From positions 4,023,610 to 4,087,609 of the forward strand of contig NC_134283.1 in the NCBI RefSeq assembly GCF_949628215.1: DNA of 64,000 nucleotides, written 5' to 3'. Shown piece by piece: positions 53,401 to 61,000 of this stretch. How positions within the stretch are numbered: position 1 is the first letter of the stretch; each line of letters opens with the position of its first letter. The DNA is from Phalacrocorax aristotelis. Taxonomy: Eukaryota; Chordata; Aves; Suliformes; Phalacrocoracidae. A model generated the notes under the pieces. The model saw only the letters and a list, made by a program, of their open reading frames with translations. It had not been told where the DNA came from and did not search any database. The translations under genes and the position numbers were made by a program.

Positions 53401-56400
53401 GCATAAGCACAGCATTCCATTTAGTTTCCACAGCTTCTTATGCAGCCATCACAGTGATAATATGCATGCACAGTACAGTGCAAGCTCGTTAAAGACATTT
53501 TTCAGGCAAAACCTAATTTGCTGTCATTACCTAATCTCAGGGCTGGGAGGGGTTCACTCAGGGTCTAGGAATGATCTGAAAAACATTTGTACAAACCATC
53601 TTTCTGTATGGCTTGTGAACATTAAAAGCTCAGTCTTAAAGAACAGAACTTAAATCCATAGTTTGACAAAGGAATATATCACTGGACGCCCCTGTCATCA
53701 ACAGCAATTCGTACCATATGGTCCTTTTAATGAACTTTTCAAACTCCTACTTAAAACTGGCCTTGTATTAAATAAAGTTTCTAAATTTTCCAAAATGTTG
53801 TGCACCTGCTTTCAGACGGGACCTGTTGACCTTCTTTATGACTATCTATCTTATTTACCTTTAAATACAAGGCCAAAGTTGCTAAGCATAATGATCAGGT
53901 GTTCTTAAACATCAATATGTGCATTTTAGTCCTCTTAAGTACTTTTGAGAAATGTCCAGTCAGACACTTGTATTATTCTGAAGGAGATCTGGACGTCAAT
54001 TTTATCACTCTCATATACATCTGCGTAAGTCTCAGCTTCCTCGCTCTCCCCTGGTTCAGGGAAAAAAAAGACAAATACTAATTTACCTGCTGCTTAAAAT
54101 ATTGAGAAAGTTCAGTTTAAACTATACAGAGTAATGATCACATGGCAACTCCTATTTAACTGCAACTTTATATAAACTATGAAGTAAGGCCAGGTTGTAA
54201 GGCATATGGGTTGAGACAGAGTAGACCTGTGAATGCCGCAGCTTTAAAAGGGGAACTCTGTAATGCGTTTTTACACCAAGCATCATACTTTCACCCAAAA
54301 AAAAAAAAAAAAGGATTTTCCAGAAAAATAGCTGAGCCAGACAGAAACAAGAGTCAAAGGGAACACTGAACAAAGCACTGCTCACAGAGCTGTCTTCAGG
54401 TTGCAACTGCCAGAAAATACTTCAGGCTATGGCTCTTACAGGAGGGCCAGCTGAATGCCACAGTAGTTACTTATTTCTTCAGTACAAGTTCTCTAGCAAG
54501 CTTCAGCCCCACATTTTATAGCTACATCCTACAGTATTTCAGCAAGACATTAGGACTGTGTGGTAGCACAGTCAAGGAGGAGTAAGTGTGTCCATCCTAA
54601 TCAGCTGAAGTACTTTCAACTACTCTCATGGATCTCATTCAATAAAGGTGTTTAAAAACAACTAACCTGCTACATATATGCATATATACCCGCTGAATCA
54701 GCTCTAAAGATCAAATTTAAAGAGAGTTTGTAGTAAATCTATGGCAAGTGTCACAACAATTAAATTTATTTTTTTTTTTTTTAAAAAAAAGGGATGTTGA
54801 TTTCTTACCATCATGAAACTCACCTGTGGACTTAATACCACATGAAACTGTTTCATTGTACGGGGGGAGCTGTACAAAAAAGAAATGAAACTTATTTAAA
54901 GATAAACCAAATCTATTAACATTTGATATCAGTTTCATTTGAAAAATCTGAATCCTTAAAAAACAACATCATTTTTAAGGTTTGATTTTCTGAGAGTATG
55001 CCTTGAACTCGTGCTTCTATATTTATCAAATCCCACACCATAGCTTCAAGTGTCCTTGCAGATTACCACAATTACTGAAAGATAATCTTTATCTTGGTTA
55101 CACACCACAGGGTCATCAACTTCTCAAGCAATTCACCTCACAGCATCAGGATCTTCCTTCACCAACAGTAACTCACCACGATTTTAAAATGAGGAACATA
55201 TCCTCTTTTTAGACAAGAGCTGAAGATAGACCAAATTACCTGTGAAAGGATGAAACACAGTTTTTCACAGACAATAGTCACACCTAAACCTTTTGACTCT
55301 CAACCTGGTTCAGCTATAGTGCTGCCCTTGAAAAGTTTCAGCTAAGGTATATTTTTAATCACATTTAATGAAAACAAAAAATTTTTTATCATCAGCCTAA
55401 GCATAATGTAACCACAGCACATCGTTTCTACCTGGATTGTAAAGATGTCTAGTATAAAACACTGGCACCTTTTTATGGAGTCACTCGTGGATAGAAACCC
55501 TCCTCTTGTGTGTAACCGCAGGTGGGCAATTTCTAATGCCCCCTTGCCTGCCCCCAAACTCCCCCAAGCAGCTGATAACCTCCTCCCATGCCTGCACGAA
55601 CTGGCAGCCATTGCTACATGGCAGTCCAGCAGCTCCCCGGAGAACAGCTGAACTGTTTCTGCAGTGGGACATAAAACTTTAGAATAGCATTTTAAAATTG
55701 CACTGTATTCTCAAATATTGGTTATAATGGTGTAAGAAATATCAAAGACTTCTCCATTGAAGTCTTCAGTTCTCGAAAGCTATGGATACTTACATATTGC
55801 CTTCTTAAAGCACTGTAGACAACAGTGCATTGGAAGCAGCAAGAAAAATATTCCTAAAATTCCATTATCAAAAAAGTGCATAAAAAGAACACACACTGTA
55901 AAATCCATTTATAAACCATAATACATCTTAATACATCAACTTTCCAGGTCAAAAATGAGAATCGATGGGTCAGAAAGAGGCTTACTTTATCTTTTTATCT
56001 ATAGATATTTATATATATTTATGTATCTTTAAAATATCATATTAATATTGAACACAGATTCAATATAATTTTATAGTTAGAACTAAAGAAGTTACTCTAA
56101 AAGTCTACAGTCAACAGTTTACAATAAAACTTGTATTTCTTGTTTTTCTCCTGTTCAAAGGGCTTAAGAAAATACAAAGTAAAAAGGAAAATGAAAAATA
56201 CACACACAAAAAGAGTCCATCTATGGGCCCCCTACATATTTAGGTAATCAACAGCACCTTTGCGAAGTAGAGAGTTCTTAGCTGACCTGTTTCATACAAC
56301 TGGGTCATCAGAATCATCTCAGTCAGGAGGTTTCTGATAGAACGTGTATTAAAAATGCCATGTAAAAAGACACATTCTAGACAACTTTTAGCTTTAACCA

Positions 56401-58096
56401 GTCGTTGCCTCAGTCCACCCTTCAGTCTATAGGTAAGGGACTTCAGAAGGACACCAGCATCAACAGGTGCTGGGCCTCCCAGAGCTGGCACTGCCCCCAG
56501 CAGAATGCATGTCAAATGCCACTGCAGGATTACAACCTCGATCTCGCCCTTCTTGAACTTCATCCTATTTTTTTCAGACAACTTTTCTCTGAAGTATCTC
56601 CACAGTGTAAAACTAATAAGCATAATTTTTATTTCATCATCCAGATAATTAAAACATTGAACTGAACCAGATCAAGGACAAACTTAAGGAACATTGTTCA
56701 ACACAGTTTTTTATTCTGATAGCTAACCAGTAAGTGGTACACTTGAGACAGTTATAGAATGAAGTAAGACTGGTTCAAATGCTGTAGGTTCACGTTTCCT
56801 CAATATATTTTACGAGAATAGCTTTATAGAAGTCAAGATATGACATTTTCATCTTCCACAATGTAGTAAACGTTAGAATAGCTGATGTAGGACACTTCAG
56901 GTGACACTACACAGGATGCAAATGTCATACTGCTGCTACTGTATTTAATGGTGTGGAAACAGCAATATAATCAGAAGAAGCCTGTATTACCTAAAGATCT
57001 ATTCTGCATTACTTCCCACCTACCAGAGAAGATACAAAGCTATCCCTAAAGGCAGGTAGAAGCTATCTTTTTCTTTCTAAACATCCCCACCTCCCACGCC
57101 ACCCCACTTTTATTGTTTAGCAACATACTCTACTAATTATACTTGGAAAATTCATTTACAAGAAATTAAGTCATATTGGTTGTCTGATGTGTAAAATGCA
57201 ACAAAAGGACTTCCCCATCCCCAGTTGAATTGTTCATCTCCTTCATGTTGACGGGGGAGGACAGAAGCAGGATTTAAATGTTTGAATAGAAATATTTGGA
57301 GGAAAACCAGAACTTGACATAGAGGAAAATTATTTTTCAAGTCTGGAGATTAGGACAATGGCATAATACTTCTCCCTACACAGGAAAATGGTTTCTTCAC
57401 TCTCTACCAAGAACTACAGAGAGTAAGAGTCTACAGTACTATCTGTAGTATGTTACACACTCAAACACACACAGACAACTGTTTCCACTCTCTGGTTCTC
57501 ACTGCCACCGTAATTAGTTCATTATTGATCCATTTCTCAGGCCTCACGCACAGCCTCCTTTGTAAGCATAGCTTTGATGGTTAGCAGTGCTCCACCTGTC
57601 AAAAAACATTAAAAATCCGTGTGCTTCAAAAGGCTCGCGAGATTTAGAAGCCTACCTTGCTTACAAGCAAGAACACTGCTGAAAAAAATTTCCTCTATAT
57701 CCACCTCTAAAAAATAAAAATTAAAAAATACACCAAAGCAACGGTAGTAGGGCTGGATAACTCACTTGTAACAGCCTATTGCTACAATGGCTGCTATGCC
57801 AGCTCTGAAAGATGACAAGCAGGAGGTGGAGTAATTTATTTCTTATTTCTAAAAATTGACTTAACATCCACATATATAGAGAGAAGAATCCTGTTCAATA
57901 TCTTCACTTTGTAAACTAGCAAACTAAGAGAATGATAAAAAAAATCCTTGTGTTTTTATATTTCAAATATACAGAGAGATGTAGCTTTAAAATGTTATTT
58001 CAAAAAGAGATTTAAAGTAGATCTTACCTCAACAGAGCATCGTGGAGTCACAAAGAACTGATTAAATTCATCAGGGCTGAACTCCCCAAAAATATA
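22443..58096 (-). CDS. USP10: USP10, ubiquitin carboxyl-terminal hydrolase 10, exons 2-14 (first exon off the right edge)
   Basis: Cysteine-protease deubiquitinase of the USP/UBP (peptidase C19) family. The human enzyme removes ubiquitin from p53 and other substrates, acts on 40S ribosomal subunits, and binds G3BP1/2 to oppose stress-granule assembly. Thirteen coding exons, all with GT-AG borders and matching phases, give 2364 nt including the stop (787 residues). With a seven-residue human-type first exon the protein would be 794, against 798 in human. In order it has an N-terminal FGxF G3BP-binding motif, a PAM2-like [10 protein letters not shown] near residue 83, a basic [11 protein letters not shown] segment, a low-complexity linker, and the USP domain. 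The Cys box is GNWCYIN (Cys419 by this numbering, Cys424 in human) and the His box is GGHYTTDV (His745, His749 in human). Nothing interrupts the frame. Confidence 0.97.
23353..23540 (-). CDS. USP10: USP10 exon 14, last coding exon, His box and stop
   Basis: Acceptor ctctttgcag is followed by [20 protein letters not shown], then [20 protein letters not shown] and [22 protein letters not shown], stop (TGA at 23355-23353). GGHYTTDV holds the catalytic His, and the Asp in RIDDQ is the usual third triad position. Only a few conservative differences from human are seen (DDQA for DDQT, KPSA for KPTA). Confidence 0.97.
23541..26662 (-). other. USP10: USP10 intron 13, with CR1 insertion
   Basis: Donor gtattt, acceptor ctctttgcag. 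The 3' end of a CR1 LINE lies about 120 nt from the acceptor (see 23659-24542). The remainder is AT-rich sequence without recognisable genes. An open frame at 25186-25398 shows no similarity that I recognise. Confidence 0.85.
23659..24542 (-). mobile_element. CR1 LINE retrotransposon, 5'-truncated, same strand as USP10
   Basis: Read on the minus strand, the element begins at a [22 protein letters not shown] segment of the reverse transcriptase C-terminal region. It continues through [38 protein letters not shown] and [12 protein letters not shown]. It ends with the standard 3' tail (ggtcttttccaacctt, then aatgattctgtga). The coding region falls into three frames, so there are at least two frameshifts and the copy is dead. 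It is strikingly GC-rich against the AT-rich intron. The open frames seen on both strands here are this element, not genes. Confidence 0.95.
26663..26728 (-). CDS. USP10: USP10 exon 13
   Basis: The 66-nt exon has acceptor ctcctccag and donor gtattt. It reads E (split codon) [21 protein letters not shown] and one base of Val. The human equivalent is [22 protein letters not shown], so the human Cys is Gly here. It is too short and too split to appear as an open frame, and was found by searching for the missing segment between exons 12 and 14. Confidence 0.93.
26729..28021 (-). other. USP10: USP10 intron 12
   Basis: Donor gtaaag, acceptor cctccag. An A/C simple-sequence stretch (caaaa/caa units) lies at about 26953-27006. 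Otherwise AT-rich with no recognised feature. Confidence 0.85.
28022..28166 (-). CDS. USP10: USP10 exon 12, USP domain
   Basis: The 145-nt exon encodes [48 protein letters not shown] and one base of Glu. [12 protein letters not shown] is the conserved USP motif preceding the His box. Acceptor tgataggt is used at ag/GTG. It is almost identical to human (EE for EK). Confidence 0.97.
30381..30617 (+). other. Unidentified coding-like segment antisense to USP10
   Basis: Open after a stop at 30378-30380 and closed by TAA at 30615-30617. It has no ATG near the start; the first in-frame Met follows RNRR. It encodes a CCPNC, a later WKYHKC and another Cys five residues on, then a Ser/Glu-rich tail ([20 protein letters not shown]). 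Base composition is richer in GC than the flanks. The Cys/His spacing recalls a small zinc-binding fold, but I recognise no family. It could be a decayed retrocopy or transposon fragment, or chance. Confidence 0.15.
31185..31262 (+). repeat. MIR-like SINE remnant
   Basis: cctgagttccccttctgtaa followed by aatggagatg resembles the MIR segment recalled as cctcagtttcctcatctgta, aaatggggat. The match covers about 30 bases with few changes and fades on both sides. It is read in MIR sense orientation, opposite to USP10. Confidence 0.45.
32109..32552 (-). mobile_element. Old CR1-like LINE fragment
   Basis: The plus strand starts with aagaatcacagggcctggag and contains cctaaacctgaatgtagtat and gggctgtgtacagc in the order and spacing expected for the reverse complement of a CR1 3' region (compare cacagaatcat, cccaaacctgaacacagtat, gccgagtacagg). 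Similarity is weak and patchy. It would be a much older copy than the one in intron 13. Confidence 0.4.
33228..33393 (-). CDS. USP10: USP10 exon 11, USP domain
   Basis: The 166-nt exon has acceptor ctttctgtag and donor gtgtgt. It reads [40 protein letters not shown] and [16 protein letters not shown] see no difference from the human segment as I recall it. It forms part of the fingers/palm region of the USP fold. Confidence 0.97.
33394..37040 (-). other. USP10: USP10 intron 10
   Basis: Donor gtatag, acceptor ctgtag. It carries a 21-T run at 35417-35437 followed by TTTA units to about 35457, an A-rich tract in the transcript. A weak CR1-tail-like string near 36790-36840 was not accepted. Open frames at 35717 and 36235 have no support. 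Confidence 0.8.
35412..35457. repeat. Poly(T) followed by (TTTA)n
   Basis: Twenty-one consecutive T (35417-35437), then aatttatttatttattttt. Simple sequence inside USP10 intron 10; probably length-variable. Confidence 0.9.
37041..37221 (-). CDS. USP10: USP10 exon 10, acidic insert of the USP domain
   Basis: The 181-nt exon has acceptor cacttgaag and donor gtatag. It encodes [40 protein letters not shown] and [19 protein letters not shown]. The Glu-rich run is the acidic insert of USP10; GPEAQTVH replaces the human GPKNHSVN. Length changes in this region can account for the one-residue shift relative to human numbering. Confidence 0.97.
37222..38536 (-). other. USP10: USP10 intron 9
   Basis: Donor gttagt, acceptor cacttgaag. 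AT-rich; no repeat or gene recognised beyond short A-runs. Confidence 0.85.
38537..38636 (-). CDS. USP10: USP10 exon 9, USP domain
   Basis: The 100-nt exon reads [33 protein letters not shown] and one base of Lys. [18 protein letters not shown] is the QQDAxEFL-type motif of USPs. The acceptor is ttattcag. Confidence 0.96.
38637..39407 (-). other. USP10: USP10 intron 8
   Basis: Donor gtgtga, acceptor ttattcag. AT-rich. A plus-strand open frame (38938-39195) covers a third of it but has no similarity that I recognise. Confidence 0.85.
39408..39511 (-). CDS. USP10: USP10 exon 8, USP domain
   Basis: The 104-nt exon has acceptor tgccttgcag and donor gtgtga. It encodes A (split codon) [20 protein letters not shown] then [14 protein letters not shown]. 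The human counterpart differs by VNKSS for VIKSS. Confidence 0.96.
39512..40930 (-). other. USP10: USP10 intron 7
   Basis: Donor gtgagt, acceptor tgccttgcag. AT-rich, no recognised feature. Confidence 0.85.
40931..40986 (-). CDS. USP10: USP10 exon 7
   Basis: The 56-nt exon encodes [18 protein letters not shown] between split Phe and Ala codons (PKAKQ where human has PKPRQ). Acceptor tctgtttcag, donor gtgagt. Too short to be seen as an open frame on its own. Confidence 0.95.
40987..41445 (-). other. USP10: USP10 intron 6
   Basis: 459-nt intron with consensus donor gtaagt and acceptor tctgtttcag. The plus-strand open frame at 41206-41403 inside it has no support. Confidence 0.85.
41446..41555 (-). 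CDS. USP10: USP10 exon 6, USP domain just after the Cys box
   Basis: The 110-nt exon reads [36 protein letters not shown] and two bases of Phe. TLQAL continues the catalytic Cys box from exon 5 (human has MKFIPLYSKVQRPC here). Acceptor tgcatag, donor gtaagt. Confidence 0.96.
41556..43109 (-). other. USP10: USP10 intron 5
   Basis: Donor gtatcc, acceptor tgcatag. AT-rich sequence with an A-run at about 41850-41857. No other feature recognised. Confidence 0.85.
43110..43201 (-). CDS. USP10: USP10 exon 5, catalytic Cys box
   Basis: The 92-nt exon encodes [20 protein letters not shown] then [10 protein letters not shown]. The Cys of NWCYIN is the nucleophile (Cys424 in human), and RGLINKGN is the standard USP Cys-box lead-in. 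Acceptor cattctgcag, donor gtatcc. Differs from human only at ENVR for ENVT and EIL for ELL. Not visible as an open frame. Confidence 0.96.
43202..49000 (-). other. USP10: USP10 intron 4
   Basis: The 5.8-kb intron has donor gtattg and acceptor cattctgcag. AT-rich; short open frames at 46509-46948 and 47929-48400 show no recognised similarity. A faint MIR-like string near 46790 was not accepted. Confidence 0.8.
49001..50026 (-). CDS. USP10: USP10 exon 4, large N-terminal linker exon with PAM2-like motif
   Basis: The 1026-nt exon has acceptor tcttgtccag and donor gtattg. It opens with [15 protein letters not shown] and contains [14 protein letters not shown], matching the PAM2 motif that in other proteins binds the MLLE domain of poly(A)-binding protein. 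[20 protein letters not shown] then PGYYSYL is nearly identical to human. A Ser/Thr/Glu-rich low-complexity linker follows. It ends with [22 protein letters not shown] just before the USP domain. About half of all coding sequence of the gene is here, and this linker is the least conserved part. Confidence 0.97.
50027..54808 (-). other. USP10: USP10 intron 3
   Basis: The 4.8-kb intron has donor gtaaga, followed about 20 nt later by A8/T14 in the plus strand (T-run 54769-54782, A-run 54783-54790). G-rich strings occur on the plus strand at 50469-50515 and 50754-50791. No gene or transposon recognised. Confidence 0.8.
50469..50515 (+). repeat. G/T-rich simple sequence
   Basis: GGGG, GGG and a six-G run separated by three or four T, then gtttggtttgg units and a final GGG. 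Possible quadruplex on the non-transcribed strand. A related G/T stretch is at 50754-50791. Confidence 0.5.
54809..54869 (-). CDS. USP10: USP10 exon 3
   Basis: The 61-nt exon encodes [20 protein letters not shown] and one base of Gly. Human reads LPPYSGTVLCGTQAVDKLPD. Acceptor tttttgtacag, donor gtaaga. Phase agrees with exons 2 and 4. Confidence 0.93.
54870..58027 (-). other. USP10: USP10 intron 2
   Basis: The 3.2-kb intron has donor gtaaga and acceptor tttttgtacag. It has AT-rich TA-alternating sequence around 55990-56050 and a terminal-exon-like stretch at 57109-57595 (see findings). No accepted gene. Confidence 0.8.
58028..58096 (-). CDS. USP10: USP10 exon 2, G3BP-binding motif
   Basis: The 69-nt exon has acceptor ttatttttag and donor gtaaga. 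It reads [20 protein letters not shown] then SVE, residues 8-30 if the first exon encodes seven residues as in human (MALHSPQ). Human has FGDF at 10-13, the motif bound by the NTF2-like domain of G3BP1/2, where this sequence reads FGEF. Human RSSVE is RCSVE here. The first exon was searched for in 58097-64000 and not found. Confidence 0.95.
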
Positions 58097-61000
58097 CTAA
58101 AAATAAAAGAGAAGAATGTTTGTTAAGGAAGGGTTTATTTCCAATATAATTAATACATTCATAGTAAAATGTATTAAAATACTGGCATTCAAGGAGACCT
58201 GTGTGTTGGGAGCTAGAAACTCACCTGTTTGCATCCCAACTCTCACCTTAATTCCTTCCCAAGTCTTTAGCAAAGTACTTTTAGCTCTAGAAAGGTACAC
58301 AGTGCATTTTCCTTCAAATTCCCACTAGAGGTAATCACAGCACAAACTGCAGCTCATCCCATGACTGGTTTTAAACCAACACATAGGGTGAGAAGTTGCA
58401 TCAGTTAAGCCCCAGACACAAGCTGGTTTACCTTCTGAAACACCACAGATACCTACCCTTCACAACAGAAAAAAAACAAGAATTACTTCTCCAGGGTTCT
58501 GCTACACTAACAAGTTACACGAAACTAATGGTACCACTACCCGAGCGCGCAAGCACAGAACTGGAACTGCCTAGGTGTAGAAAAATACACAAGATCTAAA
58601 CATCACCCAGTTTGGTACAGCTGCTCTTAGGAATTTTGTTACCCCTGTGCCTGAAACTCTGCAAAACAAACCTAAGATGAAACATCTTTGTCCTATGTTA
58701 TCTTCCTACACCCTTTTAGATATTCTGCGTCTGTATTTTTATGGAAAAAGTAAGTACCTAACAAGACCACAAAAAAAAGCCCACACTAAAATGAGAGCTT
58801 GTATTTAGTTTACAGAAAATGAAACATTTCCAGTAAAAAGCCTGATGTGTTGGCACCTCATAGTACCTGGAAGTTTCTACAACCTTCCACCACCAGCTGT
58901 AGTCAGCTGAATAGCACCTGAACATTCAGGACAGCAGAGGGATACTGGGATAGATAGAAGCTGAACTAGGAATTTAATACACTGACAATAGACAAAAGGG
59001 CTAGAAAATATCACTAACACCACATTCTTGGCATACGGAAGGATATTAACAGTTACTAGTCACAAATATTATGGCTATGGATAAAAGCAGGTCTGTTTGG
59101 TCCCGTGCTTACAGCTTGCCACTCATCTTCAGCGTACTCTGATGGTCATTTAAGACAATTCCTTGCTATCCTCCACCCTTCCCTCAGAAAACCGGGGCAG
59201 ACACCAGCTTTTTCATCAGTGTCAAGTCTTGCGCATGGTAAATCCTTAGCTTGACTGTATGAAGATACAACTAACTAAATTGGGAGTTGAACCATAGAAA
59301 AAAGTTCAAAATTTTAAATTTCATCTCTAGTGAAGTATAGGCTGTTGGCACAAACTGTACAGTAACTCAATCACAGTGGAGTTTTTTTAGACTTTAGGTG
59401 GTTTATTCCAATAAAACTCATGTACTTGCTGTTTGCATAACTCACAGCCATCTACATTCATAAATTTCAAAGATTAAGTTTAAGCTAAATTCCACAGCAA
59501 TTACAAAATGTAGCCTTCTTACACAAAAAGTGAGTTATATCACTTTTCTGTGTGGAAGGAGTTTAACCATTTTATTGCCCTTTGGTGTTTTTAAACAAAG
59601 ACTACTATCATCTGGTTTAGTCAAACAATTCTAACAGTCAAAACAAATGAACATCTGTGATACAAACGACTGAAGCACAGTGAAACAGCCAATGCTTTAG
59701 ATAATCTTCACATAATGAACTGCTAATTACCGAGACAATGCAACACCTAAACAGATCAGGATCCCTAAACTGTACTTGCATGAATGGCTTCACAGTTCTT
59801 AGCACAGGGCCTAAACTCAGCTTGTGCTCTCAATATAAGCAAGTCATTTTTATTCAGTAACTTACCAGCTAGAATTTATCATATTCCAGAAACATGCCTA
59901 CAAAACCCACTTGCTGATTCATAACTAAATTATGTTTTAGGATATATTTTTGATGCAGTCATGCAATAAAACCAATAATCTCAACTATAGACTATTAAAA
60001 GTTCTGTAAATTCAACCCTACTTCCTCCACGTACTAGCTCAGTCTTCTCATTTACCAACGTTTTTAACCAAGGTATCACAGGCCTGAGATACTTCTTTCT
60101 GAGCAAAAGCAAGTGCTACTTTTTAATTAGGGAACACAAGACAAGTTAAACACAATGATCATTCATACTATCTTAACGGAACTGGTTTACTATACAATGA
60201 TGTATTCACATGGGGAAATGTTATGCCTGTGCAAATGTTTCTTCATATTTTAAAATAGGACATGAAAAATTTACAAATAACTAACCCCAAAACTAATCCT
60301 GGTCAGACTACAGCGCAAAAAAACCCCATCCTGCTTGGGCCTGAAGAAACCAGAATTTTATTTCATCTTATGACGCTTTATTTAACAATGCTTTATACCT
60401 GCAAACACAAGGTAAACCAGTTAAAAGATCCCCGCAGAATAAACTGAGAAAAATACTGTTTCAAAATAAACTTCTTAGGCCATGACTGACGACATTAAGC
60501 CTACCCAACTTAACTGCCCATCCTGTCCACTGCCTCCCAAGTCAGCCTCGACTCTCAAGGAACAGATTTCTGCAAGCTGCACACACAGCACCCTGTGCTA
60601 GCACGACAGAATTTTCTACCCTTTTTAAGGCAACACTACATGCTGACATGAATAAGAAGCAAGATATTACATCACTTGGAGAGTATAATAATCTCTATAG
60701 AAAAGGATGTGGGGGGCAGTTGGGAAGCCATTGCATTTTAAGCAACTGGAAATGCTAGCTCCACGCCTGCTGTTGGTCCATCCTACACCCCAATGAATCA
60801 GTGTGCCTGCCGCTATGCAAATCATCTCTGTGTAAGAACACGCTTGTTCTAGCTGTGAAACAGCTTCAGGAAGACATCACTTCAGTACTTACTCTGAACC
60901 ATTAATTCAAATTTAAAAGGTTTCTCCCTGCAACTGAAATGCCTAAGGAGTAAGCATTTTCAAGCAAGAGAGCACTGGTTTTTTATAAAAGCAATACACC

